DNA of 64,000 nucleotides. Origin: Ostreococcus lucimarinus CCE9901 (lineage: Eukaryota > Chlorophyta > Mamiellophyceae > Mamiellales > Bathycoccaceae). The DNA lies in the NCBI RefSeq assembly GCF_000092065.1, contig NC_009363.1, positions 606,854 to 670,853 of the forward strand. The letters run 5' to 3'. The notes below the pieces were generated by a model. It saw only the letters and a program-made list of their open reading frames with translations. It was not told the DNA's origin and ran no database searches. The translations under genes were made by a program, and so were the position numbers. Shown here in pieces: positions 55,770 to 64,000 of this stretch; the stretch's first letter is position 1, and each line of letters opens with the position of its first letter.

Positions 55770-57386
55770 CTACGCGTACTCGCGCGAAGGATATCGCACG
55801 CGTATGGCCATCGTATCGCCGCCCGGTTCGTTGTCGCATTCTAAAACACCTCCAGCGCGCTGGATGAGACGGCGAGCGATGCGCATGCTGGGAGCGTCTG
55901 TATCCACATACACTGAACCGTTCGCAAGCGATGCGTCCACCTTAACTTCGACGCCGACGCCAGTTTGGACGTCTCGCGCGTATGGTTCTTCCACGGCGAC
56001 GTCTATTACGGCGCCGCGAGGAGCAGCCATAAGCGCGAGGTCGATGATCTGCGCTAGAGCAGAGCGCACGTCTTTCGGACTCGCATAGACAACTGTTTCC
56101 GGATTCTCACTTTCGGGCAGCGTCGCTCGCATCGCCAAGCCGCTGCTTGTCGCGACGACGTCTGATGTCGCGAGAAGCGTTATGACGACCTTGGTGACGT
56201 CGCACATTTCATCGCTCGAGACGACTGTCAACGCGTCGGTCCTCATCGAATTCGACGTCACGCGCGCGCGTGTGCCGTCAGTTAGAAACTTTTCGCTGAC
56301 GTCCGTGCGGCCACCGCTCGCACCGTACAACACGCCTCGTTGCTCGATGGATGAGTTTGGATACAGAGCGCTCTCCAACTTGACGCTGAGCTCGGCGAGC
56401 GCGTCTCCTTGCTGCACTAACGCCTCCGCCATATCACCCGCCGGATCGTCCGGCTTCAAGTAAGTCTTCAGCATGCCCCCGAGCGTTCTCAGCGCGGTTA
56501 GAGGTTGCCGACTCTCGTATAAATATCCACCGACGGTTTGATCGGCGCGGTACGCGGCGGCGACGGCGACGACATTGTTCCTATGAATCGCCCATGCGTC
56601 TACGAAGGCGCTCGCGGAGACTTCGAGAGACTTACGCTGTTTCTTCGTAAACGCCACCGAGGCGTCGCCCACGGCGTCTCGTCCCATGCGTTCGACGACG
56701 ATGAGCCCGATGAGAGACTCCTCGTACGCCAAGCACGCCACGACGGCGTTCGCTGACGGCAAATCGAAAGTTTTCTGAGACGCCAACGTGTCTTCGGGTG
56801 CGTCCCAATCAATCGCGCTCGCGCCGTCTTCGTCGTCGTCGACGTTTTCACTAATATCCGTGTCGAATCCCCCCTCGTCCCAATCTCCCGTGAAGCTGAG
56901 AGTTGATTTTTTATTCGTCGACGCCGTTGACGCCCCTCGCCGCGGCCAGGCGGCGACGCGCGTCAACCGCATGCTCGTCGTCCCACCGGACCCACGCAAA
57001 TAAATCATACATTTCGCGTCATCGCCATCGTCGTCGTTGGACATCATTCTCGCCACCAGTTCCGCGTGCGTGTGCGCGAATCGCGCGAAGAGGTCGACTT
57101 CGCTCTCGCGCGCCGCCGTCAAAGTCGTCGCCTGTGATCCCCCGTCTGATCTCGAAAGCGCCAGCGCGTTCGAAGGTGCGGTCGCGTTCGCACCCGTGGG
57201 CGTCCACTGCGCCTCCTCGTCGTCCGACGCCACGGCGTGAGGCGGGCGTCGTCCTCGTCCTCGCCCTCTCTTCGCCTGGGCACCGCCGCGCGCGCCGCGT
57301 GCGCGACGACGCGCGCCGCGCGACGGCGACGACGACGGCGGCATCGCGCGCGCCGTCGTCGATGCCGCGGACGAAGCCATCGCCAT
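55770..57386 (-). CDS. CSK: chloroplast sensor kinase (CSK), phospho-acceptor His replaced by Tyr
   Basis: 538 residues from ATG 57386. Transit peptide (about 1-45), GAF-like domain (about 85-265), then a dimerisation helix 'GGYLYESRQPLTALRTLG' aligning to the histidine-kinase H-box (SHELRTPLTAI), in which Tyr (about residue 287) occupies the His position. The C-terminal ATPase-like part has 'ALAQIIDLALMAAPRGAVI' (N-box region, classical Asn not evident) and 'APSMRIARRLIQRAGGVLEC'. CSK links plastoquinone redox state to plastid transcription and is related to cyanobacterial Hik2. The frame opens further upstream (ATG 57608), but that would overlap the first exon of MND1. Confidence 0.82.
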   Translation of the reverse strand: MAMASSAASTTARAMPPSSSPSRGARRRARGARGGAQAKRGRGRGRRPPHAVASDDEEAQWTPTGANATAPSNALALSRSDGGSQATTLTAARESEVDLFARFAHTHAELVARMMSNDDDGDDAKCMIYLRGSGGTTSMRLTRVAAWPRRGASTASTNKKSTLSFTGDWDEGGFDTDISENVDDDEDGASAIDWDAPEDTLASQKTFDLPSANAVVACLAYEESLIGLIVVERMGRDAVGDASVAFTKKQRKSLEVSASAFVDAWAIHRNNVVAVAAAYRADQTVGGYLYESRQPLTALRTLGGMLKTYLKPDDPAGDMAEALVQQGDALAELSVKLESALYPNSSIEQRGVLYGASGGRTDVSEKFLTDGTRARVTSNSMRTDALTVVSSDEMCDVTKVVITLLATSDVVATSSGLAMRATLPESENPETVVYASPKDVRSALAQIIDLALMAAPRGAVIDVAVEEPYARDVQTGVGVEVKVDASLANGSVYVDTDAPSMRIARRLIQRAGGVLECDNEPGGDTMAIRVRYPSREYA

Positions 57387-57557
57387 CGCCCGTCGCGCGT
57401 TCGCCGCGTCCGAGCGCGCGCGAGTGCGACGACGACGCGCGCGCGCGTCGACCCTCCACCCTCGTCGCGCCGCGGCGACGGGGGTGCGCGTCGAGGCTTT
57501 CGTGTCCTCATTCGTCGTCGCGCGCGCACCGTCGACGGTGCGATACGGACCGCCGAC

Positions 57558-58375
57558 ATGCCGTCTCGAGGAATGTCCGCCGAGGTGCGACTCGCGCGGA
57601 TGGGCCATCGCCGCGCGCGCGCGATCGAGCGTCGAGAACGCGACCGCGACCGCGACCGCGACGCGCGGTGCTCAGATTTGAATTGAAATCGATTGAAATC
57701 CATTCAATCCAACGCGACGGGCGAGCGAACGAGGCGACGACTGACGGATGTCGACGACGCGCGTCGATGTGGCACGCGTAGGACAAACGTATCACCGTGC
57801 TCGCGATGCTTCACGAGTCTCGCGAGCCGTGGTTGCTTAAAGACGTAGAAAAGGCGGCGTCCAAGCGCGGCGTCGTGATACAAGCGGTGAAAGACGTCGT
57901 GCAATCGCTCGTGGACGACGACTTGGTGCACGTGGATAAAATTGGGACGATGAATTGGTACTGGGCGTTTCCGGGCGAGGCGACGAACAAGGCGCGCGCT
58001 GCCCTGGAAGCAGCCGAATCGACAAAGGCGCAAATGGACGCCGAAATCGCGGCGTTGGCGAAGGGAGTGGCGGAGGAAAAGAAGAAGAATCCAGTCACTG
58101 CGGAACACGAAGAAATGAGCGCGGGCTTGAGCCAGGCGAGAGAATTGAACCAGAAGCTGCACGTCGAGCTCGAAACGTTTTCGAGCTCGAACCCAGAAAC
58201 CGTCGATGCGATGCGCCAAGGCGCGAAGATTTCAAAGCAAGCGGCGAACGTGTGGACTGACAATGTCTTCATGATGAAATCGTGGGCGGAGAACAAGATG
58301 GGAGATAAGGAACAAGTGGCGCAGTTCTTTAAGACGGAGGGGATTAATTTGAATACGTTCGACTACATTGAGTGA
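57558..58375 (+). CDS. MND1: MND1 meiotic recombination protein, spliced
   Basis: Exon 1 (57558-57584) encodes MPSRGMSAE; a 197-bp intron (GTGCGA donor, ACTGAC branch, GCGTAG acceptor) leads to exon 2 (57782-58375) starting DKRITVLAMLHES. Together they give the family start (MSxxRGLSxEEKR..ML..fhES) and 206 residues, the normal MND1 length. The winged-helix part has 'WLLKDVEKAASKRGVV' and 'VDDDLVHVDKIGTMNWYWAF'; the rest is coiled coil ending 'INLNTFDYIE'. MND1 with HOP2 stimulates DMC1/RAD51 strand exchange in meiosis, so its retention suggests a sexual cycle. Confidence 0.9.
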
Positions 58376-58511
58376 ACGCGCTGAACCCACGACGATGACG
58401 CCGACGACGAAACGACTGATTGATTTTTTGTACAACCTGTAACTTACTTCATCGAAAATCACAATATCCTTCACAACAACTATCTACGCTCTATAATTCG
58501 ACACATTCCAA

Positions 58512-59666
58512 TCACGCAGCGCCCTCGAGGACGAGAACGTCGTCTTGTTCGATCCGCGCCGGAGCCGCTGGTGGTTTTCGATTAAACACCGCCGACGCCG
58601 CGGCTTCGGCGCTTCCGCTCTTTCTGAAGACGAAAGTTGTGTACAAGTACGCCGCCTCCCACTCTTCATCCGTCATGCTCATCGAATCATCACCCATGAT
58701 TTGTGACCAAAGTGCCGACGCTCGCTCGCGAGTCTCCACCCCGCTCAATTGCGAATGAACGTAATCGTGAAAATTTCGCCACTCCACTAGCTCGAGGCCG
58801 TATTCAGCCGCCAACGAAACCCACACGTCTTTCGGCACCATGCACTCGCGACACTTCGTGACGGCGTCGGCGAGTGTAAACGTGTACTCGATGCCGAATC
58901 CATCGGTCTGGTTCGTAGGAAACACTTTGCTCTTGAACGCGTCGTCGAACTCAACTTCGTACACGGGATTCCAAAAAGCCAAACCATCCGCTTCTCGAAG
59001 TTTTCTCACCAGGACGTTGGAGTCCACCGTGGTGCCTATGAAATATCCTCCCGGCCGTAACATCGTGCACACGTTTCTCAGCGCGCGACGCGCGCGCTCT
59101 TCGGTCGACAACGAGTAGTGTATGGCAAACTGGCACGAAATCACATCCAGCGTCCGCACGTACTCCGGCAACACAGACGCCAAATCGACGACAAAGGCGT
59201 CGCCGGCGACGAATTTTGCCGGGAACTCTCGCGCGTGCTCGGCGTTGTACCGCTTCACGGCGTCCCGTCGCACGCTTTCTAACGCTATATCCACCCCCAA
59301 ATACGAGGCTATCTTCGCCCTGGCGTACTTTTTCAAATCGCCACCCTTCCCGCACGCCAAATCCATCACGCGGTCGTTTTCGCGAATCTTCGACTGCAAC
59401 AAGTTGGACTTGACCCAGTTGTTCAAGCAACGCAAGCGATAAATCGGTGATTGCTTACGCTCTTGGTGCGTTTGATTCGCGCGTCCGCTGTAATGCTGCG
59501 CCACCAATCGCGCGGCGTCGTCCTTCGTCGCGGTCGACGACGCCACCGCGCCGGTGTCCTCGTCCGCCGCACCGCCGTCGCGCGTCGACGGCGCGTCGGC
59601 GCGTTCGACATCGCCGGCGTCGCCGGCGTCCTCACCGCTTCGTCGTCGCTTACCCGCGACGACCAT
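58512..59666 (-). CDS. mRNA cap guanine-N7 methyltransferase
   Basis: 384 residues. After an acidic disordered start (to about 65) come 'HYSGRANQTHQERKQSPIY' and 'LRCLNNWVKSNLL' (cap binding), the SAM loop 'VMDLACGKGGDLKKYARA', and 'DVISCQFAIHYSLSTEERA', the family's QFaIHY signature. It adds the N7 methyl group to the GpppN cap in the nucleus. The first ATG of the conserved region (59666) is used; an open frame upstream reaches 59807. Confidence 0.93.
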   Translation of the reverse strand: MVVAGKRRRSGEDAGDAGDVERADAPSTRDGGAADEDTGAVASSTATKDDAARLVAQHYSGRANQTHQERKQSPIYRLRCLNNWVKSNLLQSKIRENDRVMDLACGKGGDLKKYARAKIASYLGVDIALESVRRDAVKRYNAEHAREFPAKFVAGDAFVVDLASVLPEYVRTLDVISCQFAIHYSLSTEERARRALRNVCTMLRPGGYFIGTTVDSNVLVRKLREADGLAFWNPVYEVEFDDAFKSKVFPTNQTDGFGIEYTFTLADAVTKCRECMVPKDVWVSLAAEYGLELVEWRNFHDYVHSQLSGVETRERASALWSQIMGDDSMSMTDEEWEAAYLYTTFVFRKSGSAEAAASAVFNRKPPAAPARIEQDDVLVLEGAA

Positions 59667-59855
59667 GTCGCGTCGTCGGCGCGCTGGTGAGTGATGAGTG
59701 AACAACGTCGCCCCGGTGACGAGATGATGACGCGACGGACGGACGGATTGGATTGCGCGTCGATCGACACGATCGGCCAATCGTCGGCGGACGTCACTTT
59801 CGTGCACGCACGAAACGCTCGACCGAGTGAATCACGCACTCGCTCAACTCTTCGC

Positions 59856-60296
59856 ATGTCTCGCGTCTCGACGCTCAACCTCACGTCCAAGCTCGTCAAC
59901 TGCGCGGCGTTGAAACGAACTTCTCGACACGCGCCGACCGCCGCGCGATCGATCAAGACGATGGCGTCCATTGAAATCACGAAAGGCGTCACTTTCGACA
60001 CCGTCGCTCGCGAATGGCGATGCAAATGGAGCGAAGATGCCGATAAGGCCTCGCTCGCGGCGGCGCAAAAGGTGCTCGACAAGCACTTGCCGGCGATGAA
60101 GGCGAAAGGCAAGGTCCAACGCACCGTGTGCGGCGGTTGCCTCGACTTCAAGGCGAACACGTCCATGAGCGCTGACGCGTTCGGCGCTTGGGAAGCCGAA
60201 GGATTCGCGCCGGAAAAGCAATTCTTGGAAGAGCTCGCGGCGATCCCTGGAATCTCGAGCATCGAAACGCAAACGTTCACTTTGATGTCCATGTAA
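59856..60296 (+). CDS. small conserved-looking protein with CGGC motif, probably organellar
   Basis: 146 residues. A basic Ser/Thr/Arg-rich N-terminus (about 1-36, ending 'ARSIKT') suggests targeting; a second Met (MASIEITKG) could start the mature domain. The compact domain has 'WRCKWSEDADKASLAAAQKV', 'QRTVCGGCLDFKA' (a CxxC pair), and 'LAAIPGISSIETQTFTLMS', reminiscent of a ferredoxin-like beta-alpha-beta fold. I do not recognise the family. The CxxC could bind metal or be redox active. Confidence 0.62.
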   Translation: MSRVSTLNLTSKLVNCAALKRTSRHAPTAARSIKTMASIEITKGVTFDTVAREWRCKWSEDADKASLAAAQKVLDKHLPAMKAKGKVQRTVCGGCLDFKANTSMSADAFGAWEAEGFAPEKQFLEELAAIPGISSIETQTFTLMSM

Positions 60297-60579
60297 GCGC
60301 GCGACTCGCCGACGAGACTCCTCGGCGTCGAAAAGCTCCTCGCGTCGTCGTTGTCGTCGTGTTCCACCGCGGCGACCGTCGCGCGATCGCGGCACTTTCG
60401 TAAAGCACCAATCCTACTTAAAACGACGCGCTCGTTGTAATCTTAAAGCGCAGCCGTCATCAGACCGGCGAACGCGCCACTCGACGAAAAACCACTCGAC
60501 GAGACTGATAATCTGGAGTCAAGCAGAATTCTTTATTATCCCGCACTTCGCGCCGCACCTCGGACGCGCGGCGCGCGTT

Positions 60580-62025
60580 ATGGACGAAGATGAAGCGATT
60601 GATACGCTCGCCGCCATCCTAAACCTCGAGCACGATCGCGCGCGGTGCAGGGAGTTGCTCGAACGAACTGGTTTCGATTTGCAGAGCGCCGTCGACCGAG
60701 GCTTAAGCGGCGACGACGCGGCTGCTGACGTTGGGTTACGACAGCGTCGACGACCTAATACTAGTCATGGTGGCACGAGCGCTAGACGCGATGCTCCCCG
60801 CGCGCGCCCAACGTCAGGGTCGGGGCGCGTTCGACGAAGCGGCGGGGGTTCCAATCCAGTCTCCTTCGTCGCCGCTCTCGGCTTCGGCATCGTCAAGGCT
60901 GCGGTGAAGCTTTCTGTGGGCATCGTTGACGCCGCATTGCGTGTGGTTCTTCCCTCAGGCGTGTACTCGCGATTCTCGCGACCGCTATTGCTTCTCGCAG
61001 CCAGCTTCGACTCGTCCAGCGCGCTGCCGAGAGGCGAAGGGGGCGCCGAGTCTCGCGCGCGCGAGTTTAGCGAGTGGTTCTCGGAAATGTTTCATGATGG
61101 CGATACATCGCGTGGCGTGCATTTCGTGCAGCTGTCACATCGCGAGGCTGTCGCCTTTGCGCAACGAGAGACGAAGCTCTTGTTTGTCTACCTGCACGCG
61201 CCGGCGCACCACGAATCGGAGCTTTTCTGCGCTCAGGTTCTCGCCGATCCCACAATGACGGCGTATGTGAACCAAAATTTCGTTGCATGGGGTGGAAACG
61301 TGCGTGACGGTGACGCGTTCTCCTTGTCCGCAGGGCTGAAACCGACGGGGTATCCGTGCGTGGCGATTTTAGACTCTGTGTCCGGCGGAAGCGGAAGCGC
61401 GAGTTTGGTGATGTCGTGCGAGGGGTTCATTGATGTTGATGTTTTGATTAGTGCGTGTGAAGAGGCGCTCGCTGGTCAGAACGCTAGCTTAGATGACGCG
61501 CGCGCACGACACGCCGAAGTCGACGCCAGTCGGCGATTAAGAGAGGAGCAAGACGCGGCGTTTGCCGAGTCTCTCGCTCGAGACGCGGCGCGCGCGAGAG
61601 AGTTGGACGCACAGCGTGAGGCGGAAGAGGCTGAACGTAGACGTGTGGAAGAGGAGCGGCGCGCGGTAGAAGAAGAGACAAAGAAAGCCGAAGAAGCCGA
61701 GCGTCAACGCGTCGAGGAGATTGAAGCGCGGCGAGCCTCCAAGGCATCGAAACTTCGTGATGAACCAGCCGACGGCGCCGACGGCGTGTCAAAGCTCGCC
61801 GTCCGACTCCCAGACGGTTCTCGCGCCGAGCGTCGATTTCATAGCACGGATACGATTGCCGACGTCTACGATTTTGTCGATACGTTGGAAGAGCTCGACG
61901 AGGTCTCGTATTCGTTGGTGACCAACTTTCCTCGACGAACGTTCGCGCGAAGCGAGCGCGTGTCTCTCGTCGACGCAGGAGTCCACCCGAATGGCGCGAT
62001 GTTCGTACAAACTGAGTCTTCGTGA
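60580..62025 (+). CDS. FAF2/UBXD8-like UBA-UAS-UBX protein
   Basis: 481 residues. UBA-like domain (1-45, 'DTLAAILNLEHDRARCRELL'), hydrophobic hairpin (about 88-130, 'VSFVAALGFGIVKAAVKLSV'), UAS thioredoxin-like domain (about 165-300, 'KLLFVYLHAPAHHESELFCA'), coiled coil (about 300-385) and C-terminal UBX domain (about 395-481, 'VRLPDGSRAERRFHSTDTIA', 'TNFPRRTFA'). UBXD8-type proteins recruit p97/CDC48 to the ER and lipid droplets for protein extraction. The full domain order matches. Confidence 0.9.
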   Translation: MDEDEAIDTLAAILNLEHDRARCRELLERTGFDLQSAVDRGLSGDDAAADVGLRQRRRPNTSHGGTSARRDAPRARPTSGSGRVRRSGGGSNPVSFVAALGFGIVKAAVKLSVGIVDAALRVVLPSGVYSRFSRPLLLLAASFDSSSALPRGEGGAESRAREFSEWFSEMFHDGDTSRGVHFVQLSHREAVAFAQRETKLLFVYLHAPAHHESELFCAQVLADPTMTAYVNQNFVAWGGNVRDGDAFSLSAGLKPTGYPCVAILDSVSGGSGSASLVMSCEGFIDVDVLISACEEALAGQNASLDDARARHAEVDASRRLREEQDAAFAESLARDAARARELDAQREAEEAERRRVEEERRAVEEETKKAEEAERQRVEEIEARRASKASKLRDEPADGADGVSKLAVRLPDGSRAERRFHSTDTIADVYDFVDTLEELDEVSYSLVTNFPRRTFARSERVSLVDAGVHPNGAMFVQTESS

Positions 62026-62050
62026 CGACAATGTAAAAATGCTCCTCCCT

Positions 62051-62120
62051 ACGCTAGCGATGTCGATGCGTGCCGCGATGTGCGTGTCCAAACGTCGCAC
62101 ACTCTAAAACGTCCGTGAGC
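62051..62120 (-). repeat. inverted 70-bp repeat, copy in the CBS gene
   Basis: The last codons and stop of the CBS gene form one arm of an inverted repeat. The other arm is at 55652-55721, with about 93 percent identity and 6.3 kb between the arms. Confidence 0.85.
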
Positions 62121-63250
62121 GTGATGACATCGAAAGGTGCGTCGCTCGTCTTGCTCACTATGTAGACGCGTTGCTTGTTGAGTTTTGAAAACCATTCGTA
62201 GCGAAAGCACGAGTCAATCTCGACGGTAAACACGCCCGCGGGCGGGACACCGCTGAGCAAATCTGTTCGTCGAGGATCAATAGCGAGTGCTCGCTTTCGT
62301 TCGTGCTCGTATTGCTCGCGGCGAAACGCTCTCGACTTCTCAAAAAACGCGCTCTTAAAGCCGCCTTCGGCGTCATCGTCCGGTGCGCTGGCGGCATAGC
62401 CGCTGTAACTCGTGCCGTGCGTCAGCGCGATGAACTCGGCGACGGGCAAACCCAGCACGCTAAAATGTTCACGCGTCAACGTGCGCAAGTCGCCATTCGT
62501 GATGTCTGCAATGATTCGACCGTCTTTCGAGACCACGGCGGCGCCAGAGACTTGTTTTTCTCTCATTTTACGATAGCACTCGATCGTTGGAGTGCTCGCG
62601 TCGACGGTGACGAATTCGCGTTTGCGCGCGTCGCTCCCGAATCCGAGATCTCGCAATGTGTAAGTTTCCAAAGAGTGGGTTAGCTTGCGATCGTGCTCTG
62701 CCAGCCACTGCAGTACATCAGTTTGCGAAATCAGGCGGCGCAAGGCGCCATCGGCTTCGAACAGCACGACGCGGTGCACAATCGTGCTTCTGTCCGCGTC
62801 GCCACCGAAGAATCCCTTAACGATTAAATCGTACACCGATGTTGCGGCCGCGTTAGGCGTGTACATGAGATCGGCATCGTAACCAAGAACTTTGATAAGG
62901 TGTGTGTCGGCGACAACTCTTTCAACTTTTTCGATCTCCGTCATCGCGGACAACATCGTCGTCACGGGTTTGATGATGTCAAGCAGAGCTTTGACGGCGT
63001 CACGTACGTCGAAAACTCCGATGAGCGTTTCGAGAGGCTCGTTATCTTCGGGTAAGCGCGTATCGAGAGTGTCCGCGACGATCACCACGGGCGCGCTCAG
63101 GATGTTGTGGCGCGCGAGAACTTCAAGAGCCGTGGCGACGTCGTCGTCATGCCGCAGCGTCACCACGCGCCTCGGAAGTTGTTCGCGCTCGAGCTCGGCG
63201 ACTTTCGCGCTCTTCAGGAGTAAATCGCGAGCGTCGATGGTACGACTCAT
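62054..63250 (-). CDS. CBS-domain protein, AMPK gamma/SNF4-like
   Basis: 398 residues. Probably four CBS repeats in two pairs: 'DVATALEVLARHNILSAPVV', 'GVFDVRDAVKALLDI', 'RVVLFEADGALRRLISQTDV' and 'TIECYRKMREKQVSGAAVVS' with 'ITNGDLRTLT'. A C-terminal region ('CFRYEWFSKLNKQRVYIVSK', 'VITLTDVLECATF') is the last CBS piece. The family binds adenine nucleotides and regulates SnRK1/AMPK; a stand-alone CBS protein is also possible. It is the last recognisable gene before the telomere. Start: ATG 63250, just inside a repeated stretch; longer frames upstream are translations of that repeat. Confidence 0.78.
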   Translation of the reverse strand: MSRTIDARDLLLKSAKVAELEREQLPRRVVTLRHDDDVATALEVLARHNILSAPVVIVADTLDTRLPEDNEPLETLIGVFDVRDAVKALLDIIKPVTTMLSAMTEIEKVERVVADTHLIKVLGYDADLMYTPNAAATSVYDLIVKGFFGGDADRSTIVHRVVLFEADGALRRLISQTDVLQWLAEHDRKLTHSLETYTLRDLGFGSDARKREFVTVDASTPTIECYRKMREKQVSGAAVVSKDGRIIADITNGDLRTLTREHFSVLGLPVAEFIALTHGTSYSGYAASAPDDDAEGGFKSAFFEKSRAFRREQYEHERKRALAIDPRRTDLLSGVPPAGVFTVEIDSCFRYEWFSKLNKQRVYIVSKTSDAPFDVITLTDVLECATFGHAHRGTHRHR

Positions 63251-63881
63251 GGCGTCGCGCGTCGCTGTGAGGTCGCGCGTCGCTGTGACGAGGATACGGG
63301 GACGCCAACGGGCGTCGCTGTGAGGTCGCGCGTCGCTGTGACGATGTCTCCGAGACGTCCCATGTTGGATTTCACATTCGCGAGCGAGCGCGCGTGAAGA
63401 TACACATGCGCGAACCACACGGGGATCGCGAATGAACGATCGCGGGCTAAAAATAGAAGAAACAGGAATGCGAAACGATTGACCGACGTCGCAGTCGTCG
63501 TCCCGCGTCGTCTCCCAGCGCGCGTCGCCCGCACTCGCCTCCCTGAACTAGGGTTAGAAACTAGGTGTAGAAACTAGGGTTAGCAGTTTCTCTGGAACAT
63601 GACGCTTTTGCCGCCCTGAAAGTTGCGCGAGTAAAGGGGTCACCGAAACCACTACACTGGCGGTCGACGACGCTGGAATTTTGCGTACACGCATGAAACA
63701 CGCATTTGCATCTGTGTACGCGCGCGTTTCGCGGAACTCTGGGTGCCGGCGGCGACCCGGACCTTTACGTCGTCGCGGGCGTAGGCCGCGGTTTGGGTTT
63801 TTTTGGAAATGTGTGATACTGGTTTTGGGTTGAGGACTACGTTAGTGAGGGCGGGGTAAACGAGGGTTTGGAGGACTAGGG
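63251..63881. other. subtelomeric region with short repeats, no gene
   Basis: A 33-bp direct repeat (63259-63291, straddling in from the CBS gene start, and 63312-63344) contains GCGTCGCTGTGAGGTCG. A degenerate telomere-like patch at 63545-63583 shows CTAGGGTTAGAAACTAGG-type units. From about 63780 the sequence becomes G/T-rich as it approaches the telomere. I see no convincing ORF. Confidence 0.75.
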
Positions 63882-64000
63882 TTTAGGGTTTAGGGTTTAG
63901 GGTTTAGGGTTTAGGGTTTAGGGTTTAGGGTTTAGGGTTTAGGGTTTAGGGTTTAGGGTTTAGGGTTTAGGGTTTAGGGTTTAGGGTTTAGGGTTTAGGG
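63882..64000 (+). repeat. telomere, (TTTAGGG)17
   Basis: Seventeen exact TTTAGGG units run to the last base of the window. The G-rich strand reads toward the right edge, so this is the right end of the chromosome as oriented here. The repeat type is that of plants and most green algae. Confidence 0.99.

Overview
The window is the right-hand end of a nuclear chromosome of a green picoalga, most likely Ostreococcus or a close relative (Mamiellales, Prasinophytae). Its last 119 bases are 17 perfect copies of the plant-type telomere repeat TTTAGGG, with the G-rich strand running toward the window end. The rest is GC-rich and packed with eukaryotic genes on both strands, usually 20-300 bp apart. 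Plastid proteins (plastocyanin, an LHCI protein, thylakoid-lumen proteins) are nuclear-encoded with transit peptides. The few introns are short (about 58-330 bp), typically with a GTGCG-type donor and a CTGAC branch site. The species is inferred from these traits, not from a database match.

Layout, left to right. 1-8.1 kb: a partial WRAP73/WDR8-like WD protein, an AlkB-type dioxygenase, a Qc-SNARE, a lipoate ligase-like protein, a tail-anchored coiled-coil protein, an IF1-like protein, a MoxR/RavA ATPase and a PsbP-like lumen protein. 8.1-21 kb: a pfkB kinase, an epsin-type ENTH protein, a spliced SLIP-GC-like nuclear GTPase, an IRE/Greatwall-type AGC kinase, a GNAT acetyltransferase, a PH+WW protein and a spliced CXC (LIN54/TCX) regulator. 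21-37 kb: a Nup1/136-like nucleoporin, a Gag1-clamp protein, a small membrane protein, plastocyanin (two introns), an organellar RNase II/R, MCM10, a TPR-containing OXA insertase, DNA polymerase lambda, a promoter minisatellite and several small membrane or coiled-coil proteins. 37-46 kb: a secreted protein with three tandem eight-cysteine domains, an unassigned possible oxygenase, a PDZ-FKBP isomerase and TAF1. 46-63 kb: HINT, Gemin2, an ankyrin protein, a DDT/WHIM chromatin protein, an Lhca protein, spliced WrbA, a PSA2-like lumen protein, KTI12, chloroplast sensor kinase with Tyr in place of the phospho-acceptor His, spliced MND1, cap methyltransferase, an unassigned CGGC protein, FAF2/UBXD8 and an AMPK-gamma-like CBS protein. 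63.25-64 kb: subtelomere and telomere.

There are no operons and no sign of a transferred island; composition is uniform. Functional themes are photosynthesis and plastid maintenance (plastocyanin, Lhca, PSA2-like, PsbP-like, CSK, PDZ-FKBP), DNA replication, repair and recombination (MCM10, Pol lambda, MND1, AlkB) and gene expression (TAF1, cap methyltransferase, Gemin2, KTI12, CXC, DDT).

The most notable points are the triple eight-cysteine secreted protein, the SLIP-GC-like GTPase whose P-loop sits in a separate first exon, reconstructed splice structures that rescue several truncated reading frames, the His-to-Tyr change in CSK, and a roughly 70-bp inverted duplicate of the end of the subtelomeric CBS gene about 6.4 kb away. 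I found no prokaryote-style defence system, CRISPR array, rRNA or convincing tRNA.
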